From NCBI RefSeq assembly GCF_037038585.1, contig NC_092521.1, positions 103,060,398 through 103,124,397 on the forward strand: DNA of 64,000 nt, given 5' to 3'. This document shows, one piece after another, positions 37,917 to 51,417 of this stretch. The translations under genes and the position numbers were made by a program. Source of the DNA: Patagioenas fasciata. Its lineage: Eukaryota > Chordata > Aves > Columbiformes > Columbidae. Position 1 is the first letter of the stretch, and each line of letters begins with the position of its first letter. The notes under the pieces were generated by a model. The model saw only the letters and a program-made list of their open reading frames with translations, was not told where the DNA came from and searched no databases.

Positions 37917-40900
37917 TAGAGATACATGTCCTCCTAAAGAATTCCCTGTTCGTTATCCTCAGAGGGTGCATTATCTACTGAGGTTAAGGAGCAAGAGAGA
38001 ACTGTGACGACCAGCCAACATTCTGCCTTGCCAGGAAAGCTGATCCAGTCAGTGGCATCAACATATCATTGTTACAGAAAATATAAAATTCAGGTGGAAA
38101 AGTAATTGGAGTTCCTGCTGTTGGGTCCATCACTCAGTTTCCATAAAGCCCTGTGCATAAAACCAGTTGCTTAGGCACAACAGCCACAACTACAGACACA
38201 ACAGCCATAGGAAGCTGGTTTTAGCAAAGGATCCAGCTGTTGGGTTAAAAATAATCTCAATAAAAGATAATGAAAAAGTAGCAGGTTCCAAAGGAAGAAA
38301 TCTGATAAAATTAAAGTGTAACAGACACTTCAAACTGTGTGATCTGACCTAATAAGTTATTAATACGGAACCATTACTCCTCATACATTTTTTACGAGGA
38401 AGGCATTGCCTTTTTGTCAAGATTAGTGGATTATAAAATATTTGTGCTACACAATATAAATGACCCTACCTATTAATAAGTCTCTGGAAAGATATGCTTA
38501 AATTGAATTACATTAAGAAGAAAAGTGCCAACAGAAAATTAGGCATAATTAATGGGAGCACATAAATAAACCAGAGACAGAGGGAAAAGGACATTCTTTC
38601 CATTGATCACTTTGAGGATTAATTGCTGATATGCTCTAATGACACACCAACTATTACTGTTTTTATAAGGACCATTTCACAGAAGATGAAATCCATGTAA
38701 CTGTGAATATGTATTGCAGCTTCTTGCCGGGAGATAATTACACTGATCACAAATATCTAATCAGTCAGTATAGTTTTGAAGGCTAAAAGATACAGCTTAA
38801 AATGTAATATACAATAAAGGCTTATTAAACTATTCCAGTAAAATAGATTTTTTTTAAATTATATTCAAATACTCAGCCTTCCCTGCATGTTTACAAGTCA
38901 AGTCACACTGAAAGTGAGGACATAGGCAACATCAATATTATTTTCCAGATCCTTTAAGAACAATGATACCTTGGAGATACAGGAAATTATTTTTCATATC
39001 TCATTCATGGACAAAGTGAATGGAGTTACACAGTGAACGAGCAGTCTGGTCTTCTCTATTTGCCAGCATATATAAAGGTTCCTTGGATAGCACAGCACTG
39101 CCTCCAGTGTGTGCAGCCATATTCTGCTTTTCACAGATTCACAGAAGCTCTCAAATGCTTTCATTTTCAATCAGAAATGTAAATACAAAGCTTTATTGCT
39201 CAGTCTTTTAAATAGTATCATAGAGATTGTAAATAGAAAAAAAATATTTTGCTAACAAAGTAAATTCCTCTAAATAACATATTTTTTTTTTTTAAAAAAA
39301 AAGGTGCTTTTTTTCCAGGAGGAAGAAAAGACCCATTCATTAGAATTAATCCACCTGAAAAAAAACACCTTACACTAATCCCCTAAAAACCTTATCTACT
39401 CTTTGACACTGTTGTAACAAACACTTCCAAAGTACTGTGCCAACATTGCTCATGTGTTCAGTGGATTTTAATTAGAGTTCTGATAGTTTGGGAAAACTGG
39501 CCAAGCGAGTAAGCTTGCTCTTTTCAAATGGCAGCACAACTGTCCTTTCACCCACCTCCCAATCATAGCATATGTTTAATTAAAACCAGTGCAAATAATA
39601 GAGACATAAAAGTCTCCTTCCCACGAATTAGTCAGGAAAACGTGATTAAGAGGGTGCACAGTAAGCTGAAGAAAGCAACACATGTTGTCCTTTAGTTGTA
39701 CTCTGAACTGGATATCTATGGATAGGTCTTGGGGAACCATTCTTTGTGAATGGTATGAATGGCTTCACATATGAGCGTCTTTAAGTGCTTCAGAGACAGC
39801 AGAGATATTTAAGGATAATTAGCAAAAGGAAAACTACAGCAGATAATGGCACAGAGAGAGGTATAGAGAGAGTTCTGACTTGTTCTGCTGTTGGAGTAGT
39901 AATCACCTGAAAATTTGTCAGATAATATTTATTTTTCTAATTCACCATGAGAGAATGCCTATCCATCTGTTGCCTCCACTAAAGCAAAGCAGTTCCAGGT
40001 TCTGCCTCACCAAGTGGGTTACTAGACATCTCCTGCTCCTGCTACGGCATCAGCCTCTCAGCCTAGCAAATGCTCCCACTTTGCTCTGCTGTTGAATCCA
40101 CCCAAGGTGTGAGAAAAAACCCCGTAACACTTAGGAGGAGAGAAAGGGTCCAGCTGTAAGAAATTGCTGCAAGAGCAAAGAGAAAAAAACCTTCGGACGT
40201 TGTGTTGTGATCGTTATAGCCAGGAAAACCAATCTCATTTGGTAGAGGCACGAGATTAAGGAGATTAACTGCAGTTCAGTAAAGAAAACACACCAGTGAC
40301 CAGAAAGAATATGAGAGAAGAACGAAGATTAAAAGCAAACTAATAAAAGGGAGGGGTGACAAGAAAGAAAAATGAAACTCAAAAGTGAGAATGATGACAG
40401 TCATGAGAGTACCCATGAATTAGTCACATCCTATGGGTTACTCTGATGCCTAGTTATTGAAGTAAGTTTAACATTAAAAATGTTAGTGAAAAAAAATAGG
40501 ACTTCTTCATGCAGTATTTTGTCAGGGCTTGAACCTGCACAAGGACATTTACAATGCTGAGCCTAAAACTGTTGTACTGCTTTTTAAAGTAAAGACATTG
40601 AAAAGCTGATGTTTCAGGAATATCAACCACATTCATTTTTGAGATAACAATTCACATAATTACAAAAAATAAACATTATAGAGAAAATAATAAATATCAA
40701 AATAAATGTAAAGACACCTAGACAGTATGTGTCTTATTTCTAAAGGATCTTTAGTAATATTACCAGATGGTTTCTCCTACAAAGTCAGACTACAAACAAT
40801 ATATACCTAAGAGCTGGGATCAGGAAGGGTACTATTGAGCACTTCCGAATGCTTTAAAAGTTCAACAAATGCTGAATGCCAGTGTTAAACATTAAATAAC

Positions 40901-43101
40901 TTTGTGATGAACTTCTATGCAAATGAAGAGAAAATTCAAGAACGACCATAATCTATATCTGCTGAAAAGTGAGGATGAGGTCTCTTATTGAGGCACAGAG
41001 TGAAATAATAAGGATAAAAGCTCAGGAGTTCTAACAATGTTATTTTTAAACCGGTTGCAAAGTACACCTGGACTTGTTTATTTGGGCAGTTGTGGTTCTT
41101 TGATCTTTCAGATATATTTAGCAGACAGAAAAGAGAGCATAATAGAATTTGAAAGCTGATGTTGATGCACAATAGCAATTATTAAAAGGTACAGCTCTTT
41201 TGTGGAGGAAAAAAAAAAAAGTCTGCAGTCTCCTCTCCTGACCTTAGGGAGTACCATATTCTAAAGCAGATTTTCTGCAGAATCTCAAGATTTTTCTCTT
41301 CTACAGGCTCCACCGTAATTAAAAAAAAAAAAAAAAAGCTAAGAGCAGTGATTTAAATCTTGAGAGGAAAGCTGCCACCTACAGTTTGATGCCTACAAGA
41401 GAAAAACAACCTGCATAGGAAGCAAATGTTCAATCATCAAGTTGTTGGTTATATTATAATAGCATGCAAAAGACTCTTCTAGAATCCATAGAGAGTTCAA
41501 AGCTGTGTTTTCAAGAGCTGTACTTGGTGAGATGCAGAAGCTTTACACTGGATAAGCAGAAAACAAAACAATTTGCTAACCAATTACCGGAAGTTAATTG
41601 AAATTTTTGCAATTATTTTTCAGGTTTCTCATGGAAGCAGGGCAGCTGCAGGGAGGTGGTCAGTTCCCCACACACATCTGGAGGCAGTTATCAAAGAAGT
41701 TTCATAAAACATGTTCACATCCCTAAGAGAGAGTACTCTGAAGTTAGTGGCAACTGCATTTTTACCCACTGTTGCAACCATAATCATCTGTAGTTGTAGT
41801 TCAATGTGTGCAAAACTATTTACCTTTCCAGCTTGTGAGAAGATAGGAAAATTGAGTCACATATGAAACATCCGAATTCCATCTAAAAAAGAAAACAATT
41901 CCTATAAACACTACTCTACTCTCTAACTCTTTTAGCTTTCAATACTCATAAGTATATAAAAGGATTTTTTTTTCCCCAATATCATGTCCAAGGTATTTCT
42001 ATGTGTTTTGTTCTCTAGTGGCTAGGATAAGCTAAAAAACCCACGAAGTTGTGAGATGCTTCAAGAACTGCCTGCTCATACCCAAAGCACTGCTGTCACT
42101 AGAATACCCTCTGTTAAGGCTGAGCTACAAAGTCTATATGTCTTGGTTCTGCTATGCTGACTCCTTAATTTTCACAAATGTTAATTTGATTACTTACAAA
42201 AGTACATAACTTATATAGCAAGCTTTATTTTGTTTTGTTTCAATTTTGTTGGGCTTTTGTTGGTTTTATTTGCTGGTTTTTTTTGGGGGGGTTGTTTGTT
42301 TGTGGGATTTTTGGGTTGTTTTGGGGTTTTTTTAACTTTAAAAGTACTTGCCAATCATTCTACAATTTTGGTACATCCCACTCCCATCAACGGTTCTTGT
42401 CCTGATAAAGCTAGCAGCTTCTAGCCTCCATAACCTCAGCCTCAGCAGCACCCAGAGCAACCAAAACCCCAGATCTGCAAGAGCTGTCAATCCACCAGAA
42501 AAAATGGCATAAGGGAGGGGGATTGCTCCAGAACATGATGTCCTCCTAAACCACATGATGCATTCAGAGAATTAAATTTTCAACAAGTCATTTACTGATA
42601 GCCACTCTGTGAGTGCTACTCCATCAGCTTAAGCTTCTTGTGGTTCCACAGGTTCCACAGGACAGAGGTTTGTTATGGAAAGACGCTTCATGGAAGCATT
42701 TCTGTCTTTCCATTCCGGTGTTTGTTCTCACCAAATGCAGTCAGAGTTAATAAAACACACACACAGAAAGATCCATTTAATAACTGTGCCCTTTAGTTTT
42801 CATAACAGTTATAAAATAACACCCACCCTCACCAAGTGCGGTAGGTGATTAACTGAATAGCATTCGCTGTTGATGGGCAGCAAGTGTAAATGAAACTGCA
42901 GAAGCTCAGTGCTGCAGGATTTTAGAGCATGTGTGTCACTGACCCTGATTTTTAAGATCGTTACTATTTCTCTAAAGTGAATACTCCTTGGTGGAACATT
43001 TCTTGCAATGGAATATATTTGCCATGCAAGAGTAACAAGATGGTATAAGTTCCACCAGGAGGTAGTATCATTACTGTTTCCCTTTCTGGAGATATAAAGT
43101 T
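37917..43101. other. AT-rich noncoding stretch
   Basis: No gene or clear element. Low-complexity parts include a T-run/A-run junction at about 39281-39302, A runs near 41208-41220 and 41321-41337, and a T/G-rich block at 42224-42332. Frames are short and unremarkable. Confidence 0.55.
42224..42332 (+). repeat. T/G-rich low-complexity block
   Basis: Almost only T and G, with runs such as TTTTTTTTGGGGGGG and GGGTTGTTTTGGGG. There is no regular unit. The open frame across it is a composition artefact. Confidence 0.8.
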
Positions 43102-43102
43102 T

Positions 43103-43289
43103 TCCCTTCCCTTCCCTTCCCTTCCCTTCCCTTCCCTTCCCTTCCCTTCCCTTCCCTTCCCTTCCCTTCCCTTCCCTTCCCTTCCCTTCCCTTCCCTTCC
43201 CTTCCCTTCCCTTCCCTTCCCTTCCCTTCCCTTCCCTTCCCTTCCCTTCCCTTCCCTTCCCTTCCCTTCCCTTCCCTTCCCTTCCCTTC
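43103..43289 (-). repeat. Perfect (CCCTT)n / (AAGGG)n array
   Basis: About 37 uninterrupted units of CCCTT on the plus strand, that is AAGGG on the minus strand. No substitution is visible across roughly 187 bases. All frames read through it, so the long minus-strand KGREG-repeat frames are artefacts. A tract this pure points to recent expansion or ongoing length change. Confidence 0.98.
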
Positions 43290-46200
43290 TTTCTCACCTT
43301 GTCTCATCCTGTGGCTGAACTGATGACCTATTCGTGATGACCTGATGACCTACTGAAGATGTCATTATGATGAGCTCAGATGACAATATAAGAAACAGAA
43401 GAGTGGAGAATAATAGAATTATTCTGCCCTGACAAGTGAATGTGCATAGTCTACAAGTTGCAGGACAGTACTATCTGGAAGAAGTACACTAACAAGACAT
43501 GCAGAGATTTGCTGTCACTGAGTTCCTTGATCCCTCTCCTGTTATCTCCAATGGTCCTTCTTTATGACTGAAAACTATGCCAAGTGACAACTACATCCCA
43601 AATTGCTGCCTCCTGAAGTGAAATCTGAACAGGTTTCATGCCATCTATAAAACACCCTGTGCGGTCCATTTTGTGAAAAGTCCCTTGCTTAAGCAAGGGC
43701 AGGTACAAATGGTACTATTTGATCGCACTGGTCCTGCTGTGCAAGATACCCACCAATGAATGGAGACAAAAAGGTATTGAAATTTTACCAATTAATAAGC
43801 ATTAATACAGAGTCCACTTGATTAGAAGTGAGATTCCTTCATTATACATAACCATTATAATTTATAGTGGGATTTTAGTTCCATCCTTCAACTTGATTTT
43901 TCTGACAATACAACACAAATGAGTATTCTGACAGCTTCATGACAGTTACCTTCTTCCCCAGTCATCGTCCTGGTCTGACCTTGACCTATAGATAGGCTTT
44001 AGCATTTAGTGATACTGTGGTTTGTGGTAGCAGTAACCACAAAATAGGATCTTCCCAGTGGCTTCAAGCCAGAGTGTTACTCAGTAGCTAACGCTTGGAA
44101 TGGAATGATAACAGATGTGGATGAAAAAAATCTGAGATTTTGCATTTCTGTTAGTTTGAAATAAGAAGAAAAATCTACACTACCTTTGATCTTGCGAATT
44201 GTCTTTGATTCTGTAAAGCATTTTTTTTAGAAATTACAGTAAGGTGTATTCAAATTTTTTTCATGGATCTAACATCCATTAATGTCTCAGTTGTATAAAT
44301 ATGAAAAACAATCTACCTAGAAAAAAGTCAATCTTGAGTTCTTACTTTTCTTTTTCCCAACATCATTTTATCACAAGAAACCCTTTATTGAAAGCAAGGA
44401 GTCAAATTTTGCCTCAGGAACAATAATCCACTGCAGTACATTGCATCATAAATGCAAAAAAGGACAAACTTTGACCCGTCCTTACAACATCTACCTTCTA
44501 GCAAGCCAATAAACTAACTCTGCACTCAGTTATCATAAAAATTTACCCTTCACTCCACATAATGCCTTGCATAACTTCCCAGGTAGGAAATGTCATAATG
44601 TCATACACTTGATCATTTTAACCATGCAAGCATGGATTGTTGTTATGGTGGTGCAACCTGACACTTTTGGTAAACTTTTGGTGCATGAATATCGTAATCT
44701 TATTTCCACAGTGAAATTTATTATGTGTTGACCATTCTTCAATAAATATATTCTCATCACTACATAGCTAGCATACAGATGATTCCAGACTTAGGCCTCA
44801 GTCAAACAAATGAAGTCCATCACTTTTAATACACTGAAAACATTGGTGACAAAATATTAGGCTAATGTTTGTCATTATTGTCTCCATTCTCATGGCCCTG
44901 TGAATTCTACTGTTCTTAAACTATTATTGCCCTCATAAGAAAAATCAAAATGCTCAATCCAGCATGTGATGGCATCTTCCTTTCACAGAAGATCTGCTCA
45001 GTCCAAAGACTCCCAATTTGTGACTGATCTACTAGCTCAAAACAAGATGAATTCCCCTTAGTGATACATAACTGCACTAATTTTTAACTGTAAAATTATT
45101 TGAATTTATAAGTATTGACATAATGATAAAAAGGTAAGTTACCTCTAGGACATGCAAAAAGACTTTAATTAAATATTTTTGAAGGATTTTCATATGCTAT
45201 AAAAGTTGTTCTTAGGCATTTTCTTTACTCATTATGCAAATAGGTCAACTCATTAATAATTCAAATAGGCAATGCATTAATAATTAGGGTTCCCCATTAC
45301 AAATCTGACCTTTAATTGAATTCTATAGAAAGAGACTGTGAAAAATGAGCCTCTTGATTTATGCTAAGAATAAAGGTTAAAAAGCGTTTTCCTAGTAGAT
45401 TTAATTTTTATCATTATTGCTTAAGCAGAAACATCGAGCTAAAGAACTCAGTTCAAACTGTTTTTTAAGAAAGACTACTTCTAGGAAAAAAATACAAATA
45501 TATATTCATTTATGCATAGTTTAGTACAATGGACAAGTGATATAGCAATTATAGGTACTTCAGAGGCTTGAAAAAATTCAACCCTTTACCTCTTTTACCT
45601 CTTTGCCAAATGACGCATGGGCTTCATGATTATATAATTCTTATCACTTAACTAATTCTTCTTCATAAGTCTTCTTGTTAACTTCATCATAATGTTTAAA
45701 GGTAAAAACATGATTACTTCCATTTGTAGAAAAACTGACAAACTGCTACAGACTGTTGCAATACTGTGGGGACACTGCTTCTGTGATTATTTGGCCTTCT
45801 GTTCTTAGACCTTCCTAGAAAAGTTCTGTCTGCAATGCAATTACAACTTTGCAAATAGTTTTATGTCTTGTAAATCTCAAGCAAAACCATAATCAAGGTT
45901 GATTAGAATACCCTTAAGAAAAAGGAAGAGCAATGGGGAAAATGCCTGGGAACACAACAGAAAACGAGTTAGGGTTTCGTTTTTTGGTTTTTGGTGTTTT
46001 TTTTTTTTTTTTTCCTAAAAGGACTAGAATAATGTTTTAGGTATTTAAAAGAACAGTAATCAGCTTGGAAAAAATCTGCTATACATCTTTGTTGCAGACA
46101 GAGTACATTGAGCCTAAATGCAAATAGACAGCTGTTGCCTGAAAGCCGTTGTGTCACGAAGCTTTGTGTCCAAAAGGGCTGGCATTTCTGAGCTCACTTG

Positions 46201-46636
46201 CAGCAAAACGCTGCTGCAAGGCCTAGTGCTCTGCTTGCCTGAAGGACTGCTAAGTTCATTTTTGCAGCATGATATACATTATACAGACTTAAATTGTCCA
46301 TTGCCTGGAAAGCACTAGAGCCAGAAGAGTTTCAATTATGGTGAAAACTAACTACAACTAATGTTATGAAAGGACCAGCAGCTCCCTCATTACTGGGCAC
46401 AGCATGAAACTTCCTACACAGGATTTAACAATATCACACCCACAACTGCACCAGAAGAGCTGGGAAGTGAGTTGGATGCATAACAGCCAAGATGCTCAGA
46501 GGTCTTAGCACAAGCTGTACCTTGGCCTGGTGTGGGTACATTAGTCTTTGTACACTCATGGAACAAGGAGGACTCATTGCACCTTCTCAATAATGATAAA
46601 ATTTGTTCTGTGTGTTGTGGGGTTTTTTTAAATTTC
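43290..46636. other. AT-rich noncoding stretch
   Basis: No gene or element recognised. A short repetition of GATGACCT occurs at 43322-43351. A T17 run lies at 45997-46013. Confidence 0.6.
45997..46013 (+). repeat. T17 homopolymer
   Basis: Seventeen T bases following a T/G-rich lead (GGTTTTTGGTG). Confidence 0.85.
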
Positions 46637-47385
46637 TGTCACGAAGACACTCCAAAAGTCAATTTTAGGCAGAGAAGAAGTTCCAAACCAGACTTTACTC
46701 TAGCCAGGAAAGTGTAGCCAAGTGTTTATACAATTATTTAGCACTCTGACAACATAAAATACAGATTCGGATATCAGTTGAAGAGATTATTGGGATACGA
46801 CAACATAAGAATAATGAGATCCACAATGTGCACACGTACAAGAAACAAAACCAGAGGTTTCTCACTCATGGGTACCCACAAGAAATAATCACTCACCTGG
46901 GTTAGGCGAGGGATCACACTTGCCTGGGTTAGGCAAGGACTCATTCAAGGATATATTCAGTAGTGAAAAACAACCAGTCACCACAGGAGGAGACGAGGTG
47001 CTCTCCATCACAGGAAGTCTCCTTAGACAGTGTCCCAGTTTAAGGGGAAGGCTCCAGTTCACAGACCTGCTGCTCCGAGAGTAACACTCAAAGGGGGTCT
47101 TCAGTGAGAACCTTGTTTTCTAGCTTCGTCCAATCTGGCTGTGGACATTACAACATGGTCCTGAAGCTTCTCAGCTTCTCTGGGCATGTCCTTTGTGAGG
47201 ACCCTGTCAACCAATCGAAGGTCCCAGCCCACGTGTCCCCCTAGCTGGGTGGAGGTGAAGGAAGTGGGAGGATGTGACTGTCAGCACCTTAGCAGCCACC
47301 CTCGGTGTGTGTGTTGGGACAGGCACAATGGGGCACAAAAGGTGGTAAGGAGCCACTATTGAGGGGGGGATGTGCAACTGCCACA
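46637..47385 (-). mobile_element. Solo LTR, third ERV family
   Basis: Plus-strand ends are TGTCACGAAGACACTCC and AACTGCCACA. ATTTC occurs immediately before (46632-46636) and immediately after (47386-47390), a perfect 5-bp target-site duplication. Read on the minus strand, the last quarter holds GTATAAACACTTGGC, then GAGTAAAGTCTGG (an AGTAAA-type poly-A signal) and ends GTGTCTTCGTGACA, as expected for R and U5, so I place it on the minus strand. The GC-rich other end (47030-47385) would be U3. A 27-bp tandem repeat of CCTGGGTTAGGC units lies at 46896-46949. No internal genes are present. The pairing of ends rests mainly on the duplication. Confidence 0.65.
46896..46949 (-). repeat. 27-bp tandem duplication within LTR
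   Basis: CCTGGGTTAGGCGAGGGATC starts at 46896 and CCTGGGTTAGGCAAGGACTC at 46923, a period of 27. Short tandem duplications of this kind are common in LTR U3 enhancers, but function is not shown here. Confidence 0.75.
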
Positions 47386-50300
47386 ATTTCTGTAAGTGGA
47401 ACAAACGGCAATGTAGTAGAATTACAATGTTTCTCCCCCTTTACCTTCTTCATTTTATTGGCTAACTACCTGCTTAGGCTTAGAATAAAATTTATAAGTG
47501 GGGCTTGTTCATAACTCAGCCTGGAGCACTCCACCCTCCAATGAAATCTCATCTGATTGCCAGTGCTTGCACCACACTCTTCCTTTCTGCAGTCAAGCTA
47601 TACCACAAACAACTCAGGCAACTAACAAAGAAGAGAACCTCAGCACAAATTTAAAAGTTTATTTAGTACTATCTGCTACTCTTCACCAATATTTTTTTTG
47701 AAATAGATTTTTATACATAAGTTCAAATAAATTGAAAAAAAATTCTCTATTTTAGCCTGGAAACTGAAGTGTGTGTGTCCACAAGTATTTTGCCACTTAC
47801 TAGCAGTATTGCTAAAGCTTTATGTCTGCTACCATGGGCACATACAGTTAAGTGCACATAATATTTTAGAGGGTAAACTCCAGAAATTGCAGCATGACTT
47901 GGAACATATCTCTGCATTCTAAGACATCAGATGAAGATTTTTTTTTTACTGTAACAAAACTTATTCTTATTTTTTCACATCTCTTCCATTACTTAAGTTA
48001 CAGCAAAACTGCCCTGAAGACTGGTCCCCACAAGTGCAACAAGTTCTTTGTGATGTCAGGGGAAAGACAGAATAAGAGTAACTGATTTGTTTAATGGATT
48101 GGAAGTGTTTTCAATATATTTTGATTTTTCTGAAGCAATTCCCCCCTTCAATTTGTTTGTACTTGTACTAGATACAAGTGGCAGACAGCATTTAAAAGGA
48201 AAAGGCCAGGGAGGGGGGGCAGCTGGAAATGTCATTATTCTGCTCTGTTGCCATCTGTTTCATCTGTGGAAGAAAAAAACCCTTGTATTTCATTATGAAA
48301 AACGTTGCAGAAGTGCAATTGATTTTGTTAAGAAGTAAAGACTCATTATCATTCCAAAGACTGGAATTGTGCTCATTCCCTTGGACTCTCTAGATAACAA
48401 AGAAATAAAATTTAACCCCCCAGCTGCTGTTAGTCTAAATTGACCCACAAATGACTTTTCAAAGATGACCATTCCCCCAGTCTGATAATGTACCAGTGAA
48501 TCCTCAGCAGCAACAAGTAGGATATAAGCTCAGCTATGTTCTCATGCCCCAGTATTTCAGACTCGGCTTTGCATGTATGTCATTTACTGAAAGACTTCTC
48601 TGAGGCAAATTGGAGAGAAAAAAGAAGTGACTCCTTAAGATCAGTAAGCAGTCTAGACATGTTTCTTCAGTTCAGAAATTTTGCTCGCATTGTCACCTAT
48701 ACCTATTCTTTTTTTTTTTTTTGCCATACTGTGAAATGCAGCCTCTCAGGTATCACATTAGCTCAGAGAAAATCTAACAACTCTGTGCAGAGCTCCAGAG
48801 CAACATCCCAGTCCTCAGCACCAGCATTCCAGAAACAGAAGAAACCCTTTAAAATGTTGTTTTTCCTCCAGGTCCATGACACTCTTCAATTTCTCAAGCT
48901 GTACTTTTCCACAACCAGCACATCCTGCGGTTATTACTTTGGTGTTCTTTGACATCTTCAGCATTCAAAAGCTTTTTTGAGTAATGCAGTAGTTTGCAAG
49001 ATGCATGTGCCATTTCAATGGCTTGTGATGAGGGACTCAGGAACTGTTGTAGGTCCTGGGACAAACAACATAGATATTCATCTTCCCTACCTCCCCACTG
49101 CCTTCTACCATACATCCCACCCTTCCCATCCCACATCCTGCCCCTTCTAGTTACCAGATGCACCTTGAGCCACAAACAGAAGCACCAAATGGCTGGATCA
49201 CAGCAGAGAAACTCTCCTGATCACTGTGCCAGCAGTAGGCTGTGTAGGTTGCTGTCATTCACTGACCGTGGATACTGATCTGCTTGGAGTGGCAGGAATG
49301 GCTGTATTCACATAGCACACTCTTGGAAATTCTCAGAAGCCAAAATAGTGTTTACATAGCATCACACACCAACTAAGGTCATCTGCATTTTAGCAACAAA
49401 AGCCACATGAGACAGTGGTCATCCAACAGACAAGCGAGCAATCACCTTGAGAGCTGATGCATGGAGCACCATACAACCAGTGAGCAGAGGTAACCAAAAT
49501 GTTACTTACAAACCAACCAGACTTAGATATTTAGGCACTCTGGGTTTTTATGAGTTAACAGTAAGGGGCTAGCTCTGTTTCTGCAACATATGCAGGGACA
49601 GAAAATTCCTCTGCAGTCTTTAAAGGCACAATATGTGTACAATAAAGCAAATTTCATAACTACACAGCTCTTGACCTACCTTGAAGCTGTTTTTCAGGAG
49701 CAGGTCATGACTATATGTGTTTGCACTGGCAATCTGTTAGTGGTGTACAAGATTCTTGGTCTTTTTAAAGACAGTACTGTCAGTTTGTTAATTTAGGAGA
49801 AGAAATTTTGTGGGAGGAGGACACCTAGTGATGTAAATATATATTTACATGCTTAGCTATTTCTATGCACAGCTGAGCTAGCAAGCTGGTGAGTTACAGA
49901 GGGTTTGAATAGTGTTAAAGTGTGCAGGTGTGCAGCTGACTTTGCTAGAAAATAGTAGATCTGAGGATTTCAAAGGACAGCATCCAAAACAGAAGCAGCA
50001 ATTATACCACAAAATTCTAAAATCAACCTTTTTGGAATTAGATGTCGCAAAGATTATGTGAGTATTTTCACACTTCTCACCTTCAATGCTACCATTTCCA
50101 AATCTGGATTTATACTGGCACTAATAATCACCTACACAATTCATGCAGACAGTCAACTAAAATCATGATACATTTAGCAGCAAAGGTTCCCACTGAACTA
50201 CAGAGATGTTCAGCACAGCAGCAACTCTGAAATATAGTGATAGTTCTCTTTTTAACGTCTTTTTCAAAACTTTTAAAAAATTCTCCTGAAAGGAAGAATC

Positions 50301-51384
50301 ATTTAATCTCAAGCTTATAAAAATCAGAGTGGTTATTCTGCCTTGTAACTTACCCAAACTAAGGCTTTATCAGTGAAACACTGGAAATTAAAAACCATGG
50401 ACAGACAAATACAATAACAACCATAATAGCCATTGTTAGTGCACACTCTTGAACTGAATATTACTTGGAAAAAAAAAAGATATTTGTCAAGAATGTAAAA
50501 CAAATATCAGTATCTAGGTCATGTGAGACCATTCACATCTGCATTTATAGAATTTCCAGAGTGATATCAAACTATCCCTTTCATGTTTTTCAGAAGAAAA
50601 CAAAATTATCATGGTAAAATAATAAAATTAAGGAAAAGAGTCAGTTAAACATTTACAACAAAAATACATTATTGAAGATGTTAGTTAAATAAATATTGAA
50701 GTATTTTCGTAGACATAGAGAAAGCCTACAAAGATATATATTTGCTTTTTTATATTTCTTTGTTGTTTTGTAACTTAGGGCCTGAAACTAGCTACACAAA
50801 TAAATTTATAGGTGTATCTTGAACATGCTGGCTTTTCTATTGTACTGGCAGTATGAAAAGCATGTCTCATAAAATCCACTTTCATGCTTGATACAGAAGG
50901 ATTATCTTTGAAGGATATTGCCAAAAATGCACTTGCACTGAGGAAGAAACAAGAGTTGTTCATTGGGATTGCTCCCTTCAATGAGGTGTATAACAAAGAA
51001 AACACCTACAGGTGAGATAGCTTTTGATTTCACCTTTTGTATCTGTATGCATGGGAGAACACCTCCGTAAGTCATATTATTAGCATTACAGAAAGAAAAT
51101 GTTAATAAAATAATAATCAGAAGAGCACCATGTATAGGAAACAGCTAATGGAAAAGCCACACCATAACAGAAATACTGGAACATCTGGGCAGCTGTGCTA
51201 CACTGCATATTGCTACTGGCAAACATCTCACTACATCATGTTGTTTTGCAGGGCAGACACATTCCTAGGGTCTTGCCCAAATTCACTCACGAAGCTTGTG
51301 ACTGAGTAGGAAATAACACCACTCAGTCTGGCCAGCCCCTTTACAGTAAGCTGTATTTCTCCTGCACACCTTCAGTTTAAGGGG

Positions 51385-51417
51385 AAGAGAAAAGAAAAGA
51401 AAAAAAAAAAAAAAAAA
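51385..51417 (+). repeat. A-rich tract ending in A17
   Basis: GGGGAAGAGAAAAGAAAAG leads into 17 consecutive A. There is no retrocopy visible upstream, so it is not interpreted as a poly-A tail. Confidence 0.7.

Noticed and set aside
42809..43307. Frames rich in KGREG repeats
   Set aside because: Artefact of the (AAGGG)n array joined to short random flanks.
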